Part shown: piece by piece, positions 1-6,175 of the stretch | Layout: each line of letters opens with the position of its first letter | Position numbering within the stretch: the first letter of the stretch is position 1 | NCBI GenBank assembly: GCA_964536565.1 | Contig: CAZHXK010000038.1 | Span: forward strand, 1-12,323 | From: GCA-002688135 sp964536565 | GTDB lineage: Bacteria; Patescibacteriota; Patescibacteriia; Magasanikbacterales; GCA-002688135 | Length of the DNA: 12,323 bases | Direction of reading: 5' to 3' | The notes under the pieces: generated by a model | Seen by the model: the letters and a program-made list of their open reading frames with translations, nothing else | Told to the model about the DNA's origin: nothing | Databases searched by the model: none | Position numbers and translations under genes: made by a program

Positions 1-147
1 ATACTCTGGGTTGGCACCGGCGAAACCCAGCCACGTCATAGCGGCTATTCATTTGCTGGCACCGGGGTGTTCGTCTCACTGGATGCTGGGCGCACATGGA
101 AAAACACCGGCCTCGCTGAAACTCACCACATCGGCAAGGTGCTGCGA
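1..147 (+). pseudogene. Fragment of BNR/sortilin-like beta-propeller protein
   Basis: Frame 1 of the + strand is open from the window edge to a TAA at 181-183. Up to about base 147 it reads like one blade of a VPS10/sortilin-type or exo-sialidase-like (BNR/Asp-box) propeller. It opens with LWVGTGE, has an Asp-box-like segment VSLDAGRTWKN, and then GLAETHHIGKV, a strand normally followed by a HPxxPxxVYVA-type segment. Here the resemblance stops abruptly and the frame enters antisense lgt sequence. Such proteins are usually large, secreted and multi-bladed, so this is a small internal piece. The short length limits the family call, but the motif order is characteristic. It has no visible start, SD site or functional relation to its neighbours. 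It is most likely foreign sequence joined to this contig, or the relic of a rearrangement. Confidence 0.55.
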
Positions 148-378
148 ATAATACGCCCATTCATACAACACCACATGCCCTAATCGCGCACCAACAAACG
201 ACCACACAATAATCCAAAACAAAATATCCGAGAACTTTTTGTAATCCAGCCCTCGCTTTTTCGCTGCCTCAGTTGCCAACCATACCGCCAACAAAACTCC
301 CAGCGCAACAAACAAACCCCATACTTGAATCTGTATAGGGCCGATGAAGAAATGGGTGTATTGAAATGACGGGATCAT
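137..378 (-). CDS. lgt: Prolipoprotein diacylglyceryl transferase, N-terminal part only
   Basis: Lgt moves the diacylglyceryl group of phosphatidylglycerol onto the lipobox cysteine of prelipoproteins at the cytoplasmic membrane. The ATG at 378 (MIPSFQY) opens a typical Lgt N-terminus: FFIGPIQIQVWGLFVALG as first membrane segment, a KKRGLDYKKF loop, a second membrane segment and the family motif GARLGHVVLYEWAYY. After QHLADVV, near base 137-145, homology stops and the frame continues into antisense propeller sequence. The HGG loop and later arginines of the family are therefore absent: about 80 of the usual 250 or more residues remain. The open frame reaches back to 465, but that extension is repeat sequence and has no Lgt character. 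A GGAG lies only about 1 nt before the ATG, so the SD is poor. It is the last gene of the ligA-gatCA-LOG run. The truncation is probably an artefact of the left junction. Confidence 0.75.
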
Positions 379-384
379 ACTCCA

Positions 385-415
385 TAGGGTTGAGGGTGTA
401 GGGTTTAGGGTATAG
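385..415 (+). repeat. Heptameric TAGGGTN-type array, copy 1
   Basis: Four GGG runs start at 387, 394, 401 and 408, separated by 4-nt loops, so the period is exactly 7 nt. The unit resembles TTTAGGG or TGTAGGG. The + strand is G-rich and fits the simple G-quadruplex pattern G3N4 x4. It lies just upstream of the lgt start, so the lgt message would carry the C-rich strand. The segment 392-403 is perfectly inverted at 488-499 in copy 2. Confidence 0.8.
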
Positions 416-448
416 CAAACGAGTCGCCGCAGGAGACAATTTATAATC

Positions 449-461
449 ATCGCTTCGCGAT
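449..461. repeat. Small perfect hairpin between LOG gene and lgt
   Basis: ATCGC-TTC-GCGAT is a perfect 5-bp stem with a 3-nt loop, lying inside the spacer bounded by the two inverted heptamer arrays. No T-run follows on the - strand, so it is not an obvious terminator. It may stabilise the tip of the larger 392-403/488-499 stem. Confidence 0.5.
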
Positions 462-469
462 ACATTTTC

Positions 470-500
470 TACACCCTCTACCCTGCACCCTACACCCTCT
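470..500 (-). repeat. Heptameric TAGGGTN-type array, copy 2 (inverted)
   Basis: On the - strand this reads four GGG runs separated by TGTA, TGCA and TAGA, again at a 7-nt period. It begins immediately downstream of the LOG-family stop codon (502-504). The transcribed RNA would therefore carry the G-rich strand, as a possible RNA quadruplex in the 3' region of that message. With copy 1 it forms a 12-bp perfect inverted repeat (392-403 with 488-499) around an 84-nt loop. Confidence 0.8.
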
Positions 501-501
501 T

Positions 502-1209
502 TTAAAATATCTTTCGTTCAGTTGTCGTTCGAAGAATCTCCATTGCTTCTTCATTCGATTCTACCAACTTGAAAATATCAATATCTTTAGGAGAAATCGT
601 TTCTTCATCATCTCGCATCTCTGAAATAATCCAATCAACCAAAGGCTTCCAGAACTCAGAACCAACCAGCACAATCGGCACAGCTTCCATCTTTTTTGTT
701 TGAATCAATGTAATCATCTCAAACAACTCATCCAACGTTCCAAACCCACCAGGGAACGCAACATACGCCTGACTTGCTGCAGACAACATTACCTTACGAG
801 AAAAGAAATAATGAAAACCAAGTGATTTGTCCTCATCAACATACGGATTCACGCGCTGCTCCATTAGCAACTCAATATTCAAACCAACAGAAGGTGCACC
901 AGCCTCCTGCGCTCCACGATTCGCTGCTTCCATAATCCCCGGACCACCTCCAGTAATAATTGTGTACCCCTCTTCACCCAACTGCTTCGCTAAATCACGA
1001 GCCATCACATAGTACTTATGATCCTCCTTAAAACGTGCAGAACCAAAAATAGAAATTTCTTTTTTAAACGGATACAAAAACTGAAACCCATCGTTAAATT
1101 CTTTCTGAATCAATTCGAGTCGTTGCGCCATTTCCAACTTATACTGCATCGCCGGCGGAAGCGGACACTTATTCATGTACGGGTCTGCTACGTCTTGCTC
1201 GTCTGTCAT
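502..1209 (-). CDS. LOG-family nucleotide phosphoribohydrolase-like protein (TIGR00730 type)
   Basis: This 235-residue Rossmann-fold protein is a lysine-decarboxylase-like/LOG family member. Characterised relatives hydrolyse the N-glycosidic bond of (cytokinin) nucleoside 5'-monophosphates to release base and ribose 5-phosphate; the bacterial substrate is often AMP-like or unknown. After a helical N-terminal extension (about 1-50) come the strand EISIFGSAR (51-59), the nucleotide-binding loop TGGGPGIMEAANRGA (86-100), SRKVML (137-142) and the signature PGGFGTLDE (153-161) with the family's glutamate. It has no signal peptide or membrane span and should be cytosolic. The ATG lies 4 nt after the gatA stop, implying co-transcription and probably coupled translation. 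No SD is visible; an internal ATG at 1176 is an alternative start. Family assignment is very secure, substrate unknown. Confidence 0.93.
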   Translation of the reverse strand: MTDEQDVADPYMNKCPLPPAMQYKLEMAQRLELIQKEFNDGFQFLYPFKKEISIFGSARFKEDHKYYVMARDLAKQLGEEGYTIITGGGPGIMEAANRGAQEAGAPSVGLNIELLMEQRVNPYVDEDKSLGFHYFFSRKVMLSAASQAYVAFPGGFGTLDELFEMITLIQTKKMEAVPIVLVGSEFWKPLVDWIISEMRDDEETISPKDIDIFKLVESNEEAMEILRTTTERKIF

Positions 1210-1213
1210 AAAC

Positions 1214-2647
1214 TTACTGTTTAATTAATGAAGCTACATGTAGTAATCGATCTTCACGGAAATGTGGAGTCATCAATTGAATCCCAACTGGCATACTATT
1301 CGCCTCCCCGCATGGAGCACTAATCGCAGGAATTCCAGCCAAGTTTGCAGAAACCGTATACACATCCGATAAATACATCGTGATTGGATCCGCAATACGT
1401 TCTCCCAGCTTAAACGCCGTCACCGGAGATGTCGGACCGATAATTACATCACACTGATCGAATGCCTTCATGAAATCGTTTGAAATCTCCTTCTGTACAC
1501 CCACAGATTTTTTATAATACTCATCTGAATATCCAGCCGACAGCGAAAAGGCACCCAGCAAAATACGACGTTTCACTTCAGCTCCAAAGCCTTCCGTTCG
1601 AGAATCTACATACACATCGTCCAAAGAATCACCCTTTGATAATCCATATCGCACACCATCATAGCGTGCAGTATTTGATGAAACCTCAGATGGCATCAGT
1701 ACATAATAAGCAGCAAGTGCATATTTTGTGTTCGGCAAACTCACCTCTTTAATCGTCGCACCCCTCTCTTCCAGTGATGCAATCGCCGTCTTTACCTGTT
1801 CTGCTACAGCCTCATCAATACCCCCAGCTTCAAAATATTCTTTCGGCACACCAATCGTTATATCTTTCAAAGATGTATCGTCCTCACCATGAGCAACTCC
1901 CTCAACGACCGTCGGAGGATGATCCACACTCGTTGCATCCATCACATCCTTCCCCTCAATAACCCCAAACACACGAGCACACCCATCAACCGTTTTCGCC
2001 AAAGGACCAATCTGATCCAAGCTCGAAGACATAGACATCAAACCATATCGAGATACACTACCATACGTCGGTTTCAAGCCAACCACACCACAAAAACTCG
2101 CAGGCTGACGAACAGAACCACCCGTATCAGAACCAAGCGCAGCCAAACACATTCCGCTGGCGACAGCAGCCGCAGAGCCACCAGAAGACCCACCAGGCAC
2201 ACGAGTCGGATCATGTGGATTATGCGTTGGACCAAAACCAGAATTTTCTGTCGATCCACCACATGCAAATTCATCCAAATTCGTACGTCCAATCAAAACA
2301 GCGTCTTCATCCAATAATCGCTCAACAACCGTCGCACTATACGCAGCTTTATATGGTTCTAAAATTTTAGATGCACCGGAGGCCGTATGATCAACCCACA
2401 ACATATTATCTTTAATCGCAATCGGAATCCCAGCCAACATACCAACTGGTTTGCCGCTCGCACGACGCTCGTCAACTGAAACCGCCTGCGCACGCGCATC
2501 CTCCTCCCACACTTCTAAAAAAGCCTGGATATCAGATTCTTGTTCTGCGATATTCTTCAAACATGCTTCCAAAAGAGATAACGCAGTCATTTCACCGCTC
2601 TCCATTTTTTCTAATGCATCTGAAATTGTAATTTCTTTTATATCCAT
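1214..2647 (-). CDS. gatA: Asp-tRNA(Asn)/Glu-tRNA(Gln) amidotransferase subunit A
   Basis: GatA is the glutaminase subunit of GatCAB: it releases ammonia from glutamine, which GatB uses to amidate mischarged Glu-tRNA(Gln) or Asp-tRNA(Asn). The 477-residue protein is full length for the family. The amidase Ser-cisSer-Lys triad is intact: Lys79 in IPIAIKDN, Ser154 in VPGGSSGGSAA and Ser178 in SDTGGSVRQPA, followed by GLKPTYGSVSRYG. The C-terminal LAGIPAISAPCG and PVGIQLM segments are also typical. The start is placed at 2647 (MDIKEITI). An upstream in-frame ATG at 2665 falls inside a dispersed palindromic repeat and adds no conserved residues. There is no clear SD. It lies between gatC and the LOG gene in the ligA operon. 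Without GatB it should be inactive as a transamidase, so gatB must be elsewhere. Confidence 0.97.
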   Translation of the reverse strand: MDIKEITISDALEKMESGEMTALSLLEACLKNIAEQESDIQAFLEVWEEDARAQAVSVDERRASGKPVGMLAGIPIAIKDNMLWVDHTASGASKILEPYKAAYSATVVERLLDEDAVLIGRTNLDEFACGGSTENSGFGPTHNPHDPTRVPGGSSGGSAAAVASGMCLAALGSDTGGSVRQPASFCGVVGLKPTYGSVSRYGLMSMSSSLDQIGPLAKTVDGCARVFGVIEGKDVMDATSVDHPPTVVEGVAHGEDDTSLKDITIGVPKEYFEAGGIDEAVAEQVKTAIASLEERGATIKEVSLPNTKYALAAYYVLMPSEVSSNTARYDGVRYGLSKGDSLDDVYVDSRTEGFGAEVKRRILLGAFSLSAGYSDEYYKKSVGVQKEISNDFMKAFDQCDVIIGPTSPVTAFKLGERIADPITMYLSDVYTVSANLAGIPAISAPCGEANSMPVGIQLMTPHFREDRLLHVASLIKQ

Positions 2648-2660
2648 ATTTTCTAAGCAC

Positions 2661-2781
2661 GTCATCCTGAGCGTTGAATTAATATAGCCTTCGTTTTAGT
2701 TTATCCCCGCGTTTGGGAGAAGGATCTCGCCAGATACTCGACGGGATCCATCAACTTCGCTATCGCTGCGTTCAGGATGAC
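2661..2781. repeat. Dispersed palindromic repeat, degenerate copy (gatC-gatA gap)
   Basis: The ends are GTCATCCTGAGCG (2661-2673) and, inverted, its near-complement at 2769-2781 (12 of 13 positions). The middle holds a GAAGGATCTCG motif (2720-2730) also present in the intact element at 7773-7888, so both belong to one intergenic repeat family. This copy is eroded: the inner inverted repeat is no longer perfect. It fills nearly all of the 150-base gap between gatC and gatA and would be transcribed with them. Confidence 0.75.
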
Positions 2782-2797
2782 AGAGTTGTTGTCATAA

Positions 2798-3085
2798 TTA
2801 CTCTACAAAAACCTCAGGAACCTCTAAATAACCACTTTCACTTCGCGGCATATTCGCAAACAATCGCTCACGAACCTCCGGCGTCGTTTCTTGGGCAACA
2901 TCCTCACGCAAATCAGATTCCTGAAGCGCCTGACGATGCACATGCTGATCACTCACATCAACTTCCTTGAGTTGATCAACATAACTCAAGATGGATTCCA
3001 TCTGCTCAGGAAATGCCTTTTGTTCTTCCTGAGTTAACGACAACTTCGCAAGTGCTTGCAGGTCTTGTAGATTAATATCTGACAT
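2798..3085 (-). CDS. gatC: Asp-tRNA(Asn)/Glu-tRNA(Gln) amidotransferase subunit C
   Basis: GatC is the small belt-like subunit that holds GatA and GatB together and has no catalytic residues. The 95 residues show the usual pattern. An N-terminal helix (INLQDLQALAKLSLT) is followed by a second helix EQMESILSYVDQLKEVDVS. The family turn then appears as HRQALQESDLREDV in place of the usual NVLREDV, and the tail RSESGYLEVPEVFVE matches the common GYFxVPxVLE ending. The ATG at 3085 is the only sensible start. The bases before it are C-rich heptamer repeat with no SD. It lies 32 nt after the ligA stop and 150 nt before gatA, all on one strand, so one message is likely. Confidence 0.95.
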   Translation of the reverse strand: MSDINLQDLQALAKLSLTQEEQKAFPEQMESILSYVDQLKEVDVSDQHVHRQALQESDLREDVAQETTPEVRERLFANMPRSESGYLEVPEVFVE

Positions 3086-3090
3086 ACTAT

Positions 3091-3120
3091 GAGGGTGTAG
3101 GGGTTAGGGTATAGGGTTTA
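3091..3120 (+). repeat. Heptameric TAGGGTN-type array, copy 3
   Basis: This array makes up almost the whole ligA-gatC gap and includes the ligA stop codon (TTTA at 3117-3120, read as TAAA on the - strand). GGG runs start at 3093, 3100, 3107 and 3114, again at an exact 7-nt period, giving a G3N4-type quadruplex pattern on the + strand. The message would carry the C-rich strand directly in front of gatC, where an SD would be expected. Confidence 0.8.
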
Positions 3121-5193
3121 GTTTATGAGTTTCGTAAATTCTTGCTCATTGAGAAGCGTCACGCCCAGTACACGAGCCTTCTCATACTTGGATCCTGGAT
3201 TGTCTCCTGCCACAACGTAATCAGTTTTCTTCGATACACTTATAGTTGTCTTTCCGCCTAATGCTCGAATGCGCTTCTTCGCTTCATCACGCGACATCTG
3301 AGACATCTCACCTGTAAACACGAACGTCTTACCTCCAAAACGATCATCACCAACATCCGCATCTGGCATCAATAATACCACACCAACCCCCTCAAACCTG
3401 TCCATAAGAAGCCGATTGTCCTCATCATCAAACCATGTTTTGATGCTGCGAGCAACAATTGGCCCAACATCACGCCACTGCGACAAATCCTCCTCAGATT
3501 TTATACTGAAATATGAGACAAGAAAAGACGGCTTATGAGACGTCGCTTTATCACTTGCGGCGATCCGCTCAGCAACATCACGAGATGTTTCTTCTCCAAC
3601 ATGCTCAATACCAAGTGCATACAAAAACCGATATAACTCAACACGTTTTCGATCTGCTGCTTCACGAACGATATTCTCAGCAGATGTTTCACCAAACCCA
3701 TGCAACGGCGCGATTTTCTCACGATCCAATTCAAACACACTCGCAAAATCATGAATAAAACCTTCCTCAACAAAACGATCCAAAATCTTCACACTCAACC
3801 CATCAATATTAAATGCTTTCTTAGAAACAAAATGCTTAAGTGCTTGAGACTGCTTCGCGAGACATTTTTTGTTCGGACAAAACACCGCAACACTCTTTCC
3901 TTTTTTTGATGCAGCTTCTTTACGATCAACCTGCATACCACACACCGGACATTCCTTCGGTAAATGATACTCCTTCGCTCCTTTGGGTCGCATCCCGATC
4001 AGTACACGCACAATCTCCGGAATCACATCACCAGCTCGACGCACAATAACAGTATCCCCCACACGAACATCCAACCGTCGAATCTGATCTTCATTATGCA
4101 ATGTTACATTTGAAACGATCACACCCGCAACATTCACCGGCGTCAGCCGCGCAACTGGCGTCAACGCACCCGTCCGACCAACCTGCACACCAATATCCTC
4201 AACCACTGTCGTCACCTCCTCAGCCGGCCACTTCAAAGCCAACGAACCACGCGGTGCCTTACCCACATACCCAAACTTCTCATACAATTTATTATCATTC
4301 ACATGCACAACCATCCCATCCGCTAAATAATCCAACTTCTCACGCTTCGCACCCTCAAAAGAATGGAAATATTTCAAAACCCCTTCAATCGTCTTAAACC
4401 GCTTCGCCAATGGATTCACCGGCACACCTAACGCCGCCGCAATCTCATGCGACTCCTCGTGCGTCTTCTGACCAAAATCCGTCTTCACATCATACGCAAA
4501 AAAACTCAGCTTGCGTGCCGCTGTTAATTTCGGATCCAACTGCCGAATCGATCCCGCCGCAGCATTCCGCGGATTCGACAAAATCTGTCCTCCTGTTTTT
4601 TCCGCGAGCTTATTCCATTTCTCAAACACCGACTTCTTCATATAAATCTCCCCACGAATCTCGATCGATCGTTGTGCATCAAAATCTTTTGTATCACGCA
4701 ATCGCAATGGAATCGCATCAATCGTTTTAATCTGCGCCGTTACATCCTCACCAACTCTTCCATCCCCACGTGTCACCGCACGAACCAAAACTCCCTCCTC
4801 ATACAACAAAGAAATCGCCAAACCATCCATTTTAATTTCAGCAAAGAATTCGTAGCTCGGCAAAGCAAAATCCTCACTCGCAGCAAAATTCGATAAACGC
4901 TTCACCCAATCTTCCATATCCTCATCTGAAAATGCATCATTCAAAGACAACATCCGTATAGCATGCTCAACCTTCGTAAATTTCGTCAAAGCCTCTCCAC
5001 CAACACGTTGCGTCGGCGAATCGTCTGTCGCAAATTCAGGAAAATCCATCTCCAAATCAAACAATTCCTTTTTCAAGGAATCGTGTGCACCATCAGAAAT
5101 CTCTACCTTATCCAATACATGATACAGATATCGATGATGATTAATCTCTTTTTTCAGCACTTCAATGCGTTTTTTTGCTTCGTTCTTATTCAT
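3118..5193 (-). CDS. ligA: NAD(+)-dependent DNA ligase
   Basis: LigA seals 3'-OH/5'-P nicks in replication and repair, using NAD+ to adenylate itself. All domains are present in 691 residues. They are domain Ia (about 1-70, RYLYHVLD), the nucleotidyltransferase with catalytic Lys121 in AEIKMDG, TRGDGRVGED, SNPRNAAAGSIRQLD and motif V-like SLALKWP (317-323), and the OB fold (VQVGRTGALTPVARL to RRAGDVIPEIV). A Cys4 zinc site (C415, C418, C439, C444), helix-hairpin-helix repeats (about 455-580) and a BRCT domain (617-691) follow. Two normally conserved positions differ: the domain Ia Tyr equivalent to E. coli Tyr35 is His37, and the motif IV Lys equivalent to E. coli Lys290 is His297 (DGMVVH). 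The gene heads the operon, with no SD and a candidate extended -10 about 12 nt before ATG. Confidence 0.97.
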   Translation of the reverse strand: MNKNEAKKRIEVLKKEINHHRYLYHVLDKVEISDGAHDSLKKELFDLEMDFPEFATDDSPTQRVGGEALTKFTKVEHAIRMLSLNDAFSDEDMEDWVKRLSNFAASEDFALPSYEFFAEIKMDGLAISLLYEEGVLVRAVTRGDGRVGEDVTAQIKTIDAIPLRLRDTKDFDAQRSIEIRGEIYMKKSVFEKWNKLAEKTGGQILSNPRNAAAGSIRQLDPKLTAARKLSFFAYDVKTDFGQKTHEESHEIAAALGVPVNPLAKRFKTIEGVLKYFHSFEGAKREKLDYLADGMVVHVNDNKLYEKFGYVGKAPRGSLALKWPAEEVTTVVEDIGVQVGRTGALTPVARLTPVNVAGVIVSNVTLHNEDQIRRLDVRVGDTVIVRRAGDVIPEIVRVLIGMRPKGAKEYHLPKECPVCGMQVDRKEAASKKGKSVAVFCPNKKCLAKQSQALKHFVSKKAFNIDGLSVKILDRFVEEGFIHDFASVFELDREKIAPLHGFGETSAENIVREAADRKRVELYRFLYALGIEHVGEETSRDVAERIAASDKATSHKPSFLVSYFSIKSEEDLSQWRDVGPIVARSIKTWFDDEDNRLLMDRFEGVGVVLLMPDADVGDDRFGGKTFVFTGEMSQMSRDEAKKRIRALGGKTTISVSKKTDYVVAGDNPGSKYEKARVLGVTLLNEQEFTKLIN

Positions 5194-5205
5194 GTGATTA
5201 TACTT

Positions 5206-5214
5206 ATTCTACCA
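5206..5214 (-). promoter_or_regulatory. Candidate extended -10 promoter of the ligA operon
   Basis: On the - strand TGG-TAGAAT (5214 to 5206) is an extended -10 motif; the only -35-like element is the T-run of the terminator just upstream. Transcription would start near 5199, leaving a leader of only about 6 nt and no SD, so ligA may be nearly leaderless. A TATAAT also occurs directly against the start codon and is less well placed. Confidence 0.45.
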
Positions 5215-5226
5215 CATTCAGTATAT

Positions 5227-5261
5227 AAAAAAAGACCCGCTCGAGCACGTAGCTCGGCGGG
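5227..5261 (-). terminator. Intrinsic terminator of the 5271-6031 gene
   Basis: On the - strand the stem CCCGCCGAGC pairs with GCTCG-A-GCGGG (10 bp, one bulged A) around a TACGT loop, followed by a run of seven T. It starts 9 bases after the stop codon. Confidence 0.9.
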
Positions 5262-5270
5262 CAATACACA

Positions 5271-6031
5271 TTACACAGACGTATATCCACGCTGCGATCG
5301 TTTCAATCGAACACGATGTGCATGAACCTGAGCCACTGCATCATCCATCAGCCTGGGAACCCAACAGTTGGATCCATATTCCTCGTCCAATGAGACCCAC
5401 ATGAACTCCTGAGTTGAGGCACCAAACTTCACAGAAGGCATAAAGCACATACCATCATACCGACGAACAACAGTACCAGGAAACAAAACTCGAACACCAA
5501 GCAACTCATCAGGGAAAGAAACCTGAGAGGCAACACGAACAGCATCAGCGAGAAAAATGGGATTGTATCGATCCGCAGCACCACTACTGCGCGAACACTC
5601 GAGCACCAAGCTGTGTCCACCTACCTTGGACTCGGACATCACAAGACCACAGCGATACAAATCGCACGTTGGTTCGAACTTTGGATCCCAGTCGGAACGC
5701 CCTGTCCGCACCATCTCAATCTCGGAAAACTGAATGAATCGAAGCTCGCGAAAATCCTCCCACTCGACACCTTCATCATCACGCAGCGTAAGGCACTCAA
5801 AATCAGGAGCAAACTCAGGGAAATCAAGCTCCCACGGAGCAACCATTGGATGACCAAGCAAAATCTTCGCCACACGAAACGGAATATCACTCCTCTCAGC
5901 AAGCAGCTTCTTCAGATCCTTCGGGCCGCCACCACACGCTTGCAGCGCATGAACGAGCACTCGCCCGAACTCTCCAACAACTTACCAGCGGATTTCAAAA
6001 GGTTATTCCACTCGCCTCTTGGTTCAAACAT
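5271..6031 (-). CDS. Unrecognised protein, probable 1-base frameshift near residue 24
   Basis: I do not recognise this family. The long frame (229 codons, GTG at 5960) is soluble and acidic, with no signal peptide, membrane span or catalytic motif that I can name; it has aromatic-rich stretches such as VEWEDFRELRFIQFSE and ends in a basic tail (HRVRLKRSQRG). The GTG start is doubtful. The promoter at 6149-6121 and a good SD (GAGG at 6041-6038) point to an ATG at 6031 in another frame, reading MFEPRGEWNNLLKSAGKLL and so on to ESSGE before it becomes implausible and stops at 5912. Joining the frames by a -1 step at 5960-5962 gives SSGE-VLVHALQACGGG, a smooth 253-residue protein. One missing G (GAGGTG read as GAGTG) would explain it. 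The gene is a single-gene unit with its own terminator. If the frames are not joined, only the GTG frame is made. Confidence 0.7.
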
Positions 6032-6035
6032 CAGA

Positions 6036-6042
6036 CACCTCT
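6036..6042 (-). promoter_or_regulatory. SD site that decides the 6031 start
   Basis: On the - strand AGAGGTG precedes the ATG at 6031, with 6 nt between the AGAGG core and the ATG. The three SD sites of the other single-gene units (before 9737, 10854 and 11521) have the same spacing. The GTG at 5960 has only a more distant GGAGAG. Confidence 0.6.
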
Positions 6043-6120
6043 TTGCATGCGACCACCCCATACGTGCTACCTGCACGCTTAAGGCGTATCACGTCCAAAC
6101 ATGTAAATGTACGAAGTATA

Positions 6121-6149
6121 AATGTATCAAAAAATGAGCCTTATGTCAA
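6121..6149 (-). promoter_or_regulatory. sigma70-type promoter of the 5271-6031 gene
   Basis: On the - strand TTGACA (6149-6144), a 17-nt spacer and TACATT (6126-6121). Transcription would start near 6114, giving a leader of about 80 nt to the ATG at 6031. That leader holds a short hairpin, CGTGC-AGGTA-GCACG. The -35 box and spacer lie inside the prepilin peptidase terminator. Confidence 0.75.
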
Positions 6150-6156
6150 GCCTCAT
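6129..6156 (-). terminator. Intrinsic terminator of the pilus cluster
   Basis: On the - strand ATGAGGCTT pairs with AAGGCTCAT (8 of 9 positions, one G-G mismatch) around a GACAT loop, then six T counting the last stem base. It lies about 20 bases past the prepilin peptidase stop. The loop and inner stem contain the TTGACA of the next gene's promoter. Confidence 0.7.
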
Positions 6157-6175
6157 ACACCAATATCACTCTTAA

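Noticed and set aside
385..500. CRISPR-like or tandem repeat array
   Set aside because: The 7-nt units are direct G-run repeats without spacers and there are no cas genes; not CRISPR.
1214..5193. Alternative genetic code (TGA read as Gly or Trp, as in some CPR lineages)
   Set aside because: All long genes read through without internal TGA, use TGG for Trp, and end in TAA or TAG; standard code is enough.
5613..6137. 174-codon + strand open frame
   Set aside because: It is antisense to the 5271-6031 gene, has no SD, crosses that gene's promoter and terminator-side signals, and its composition is that of a shadow frame.
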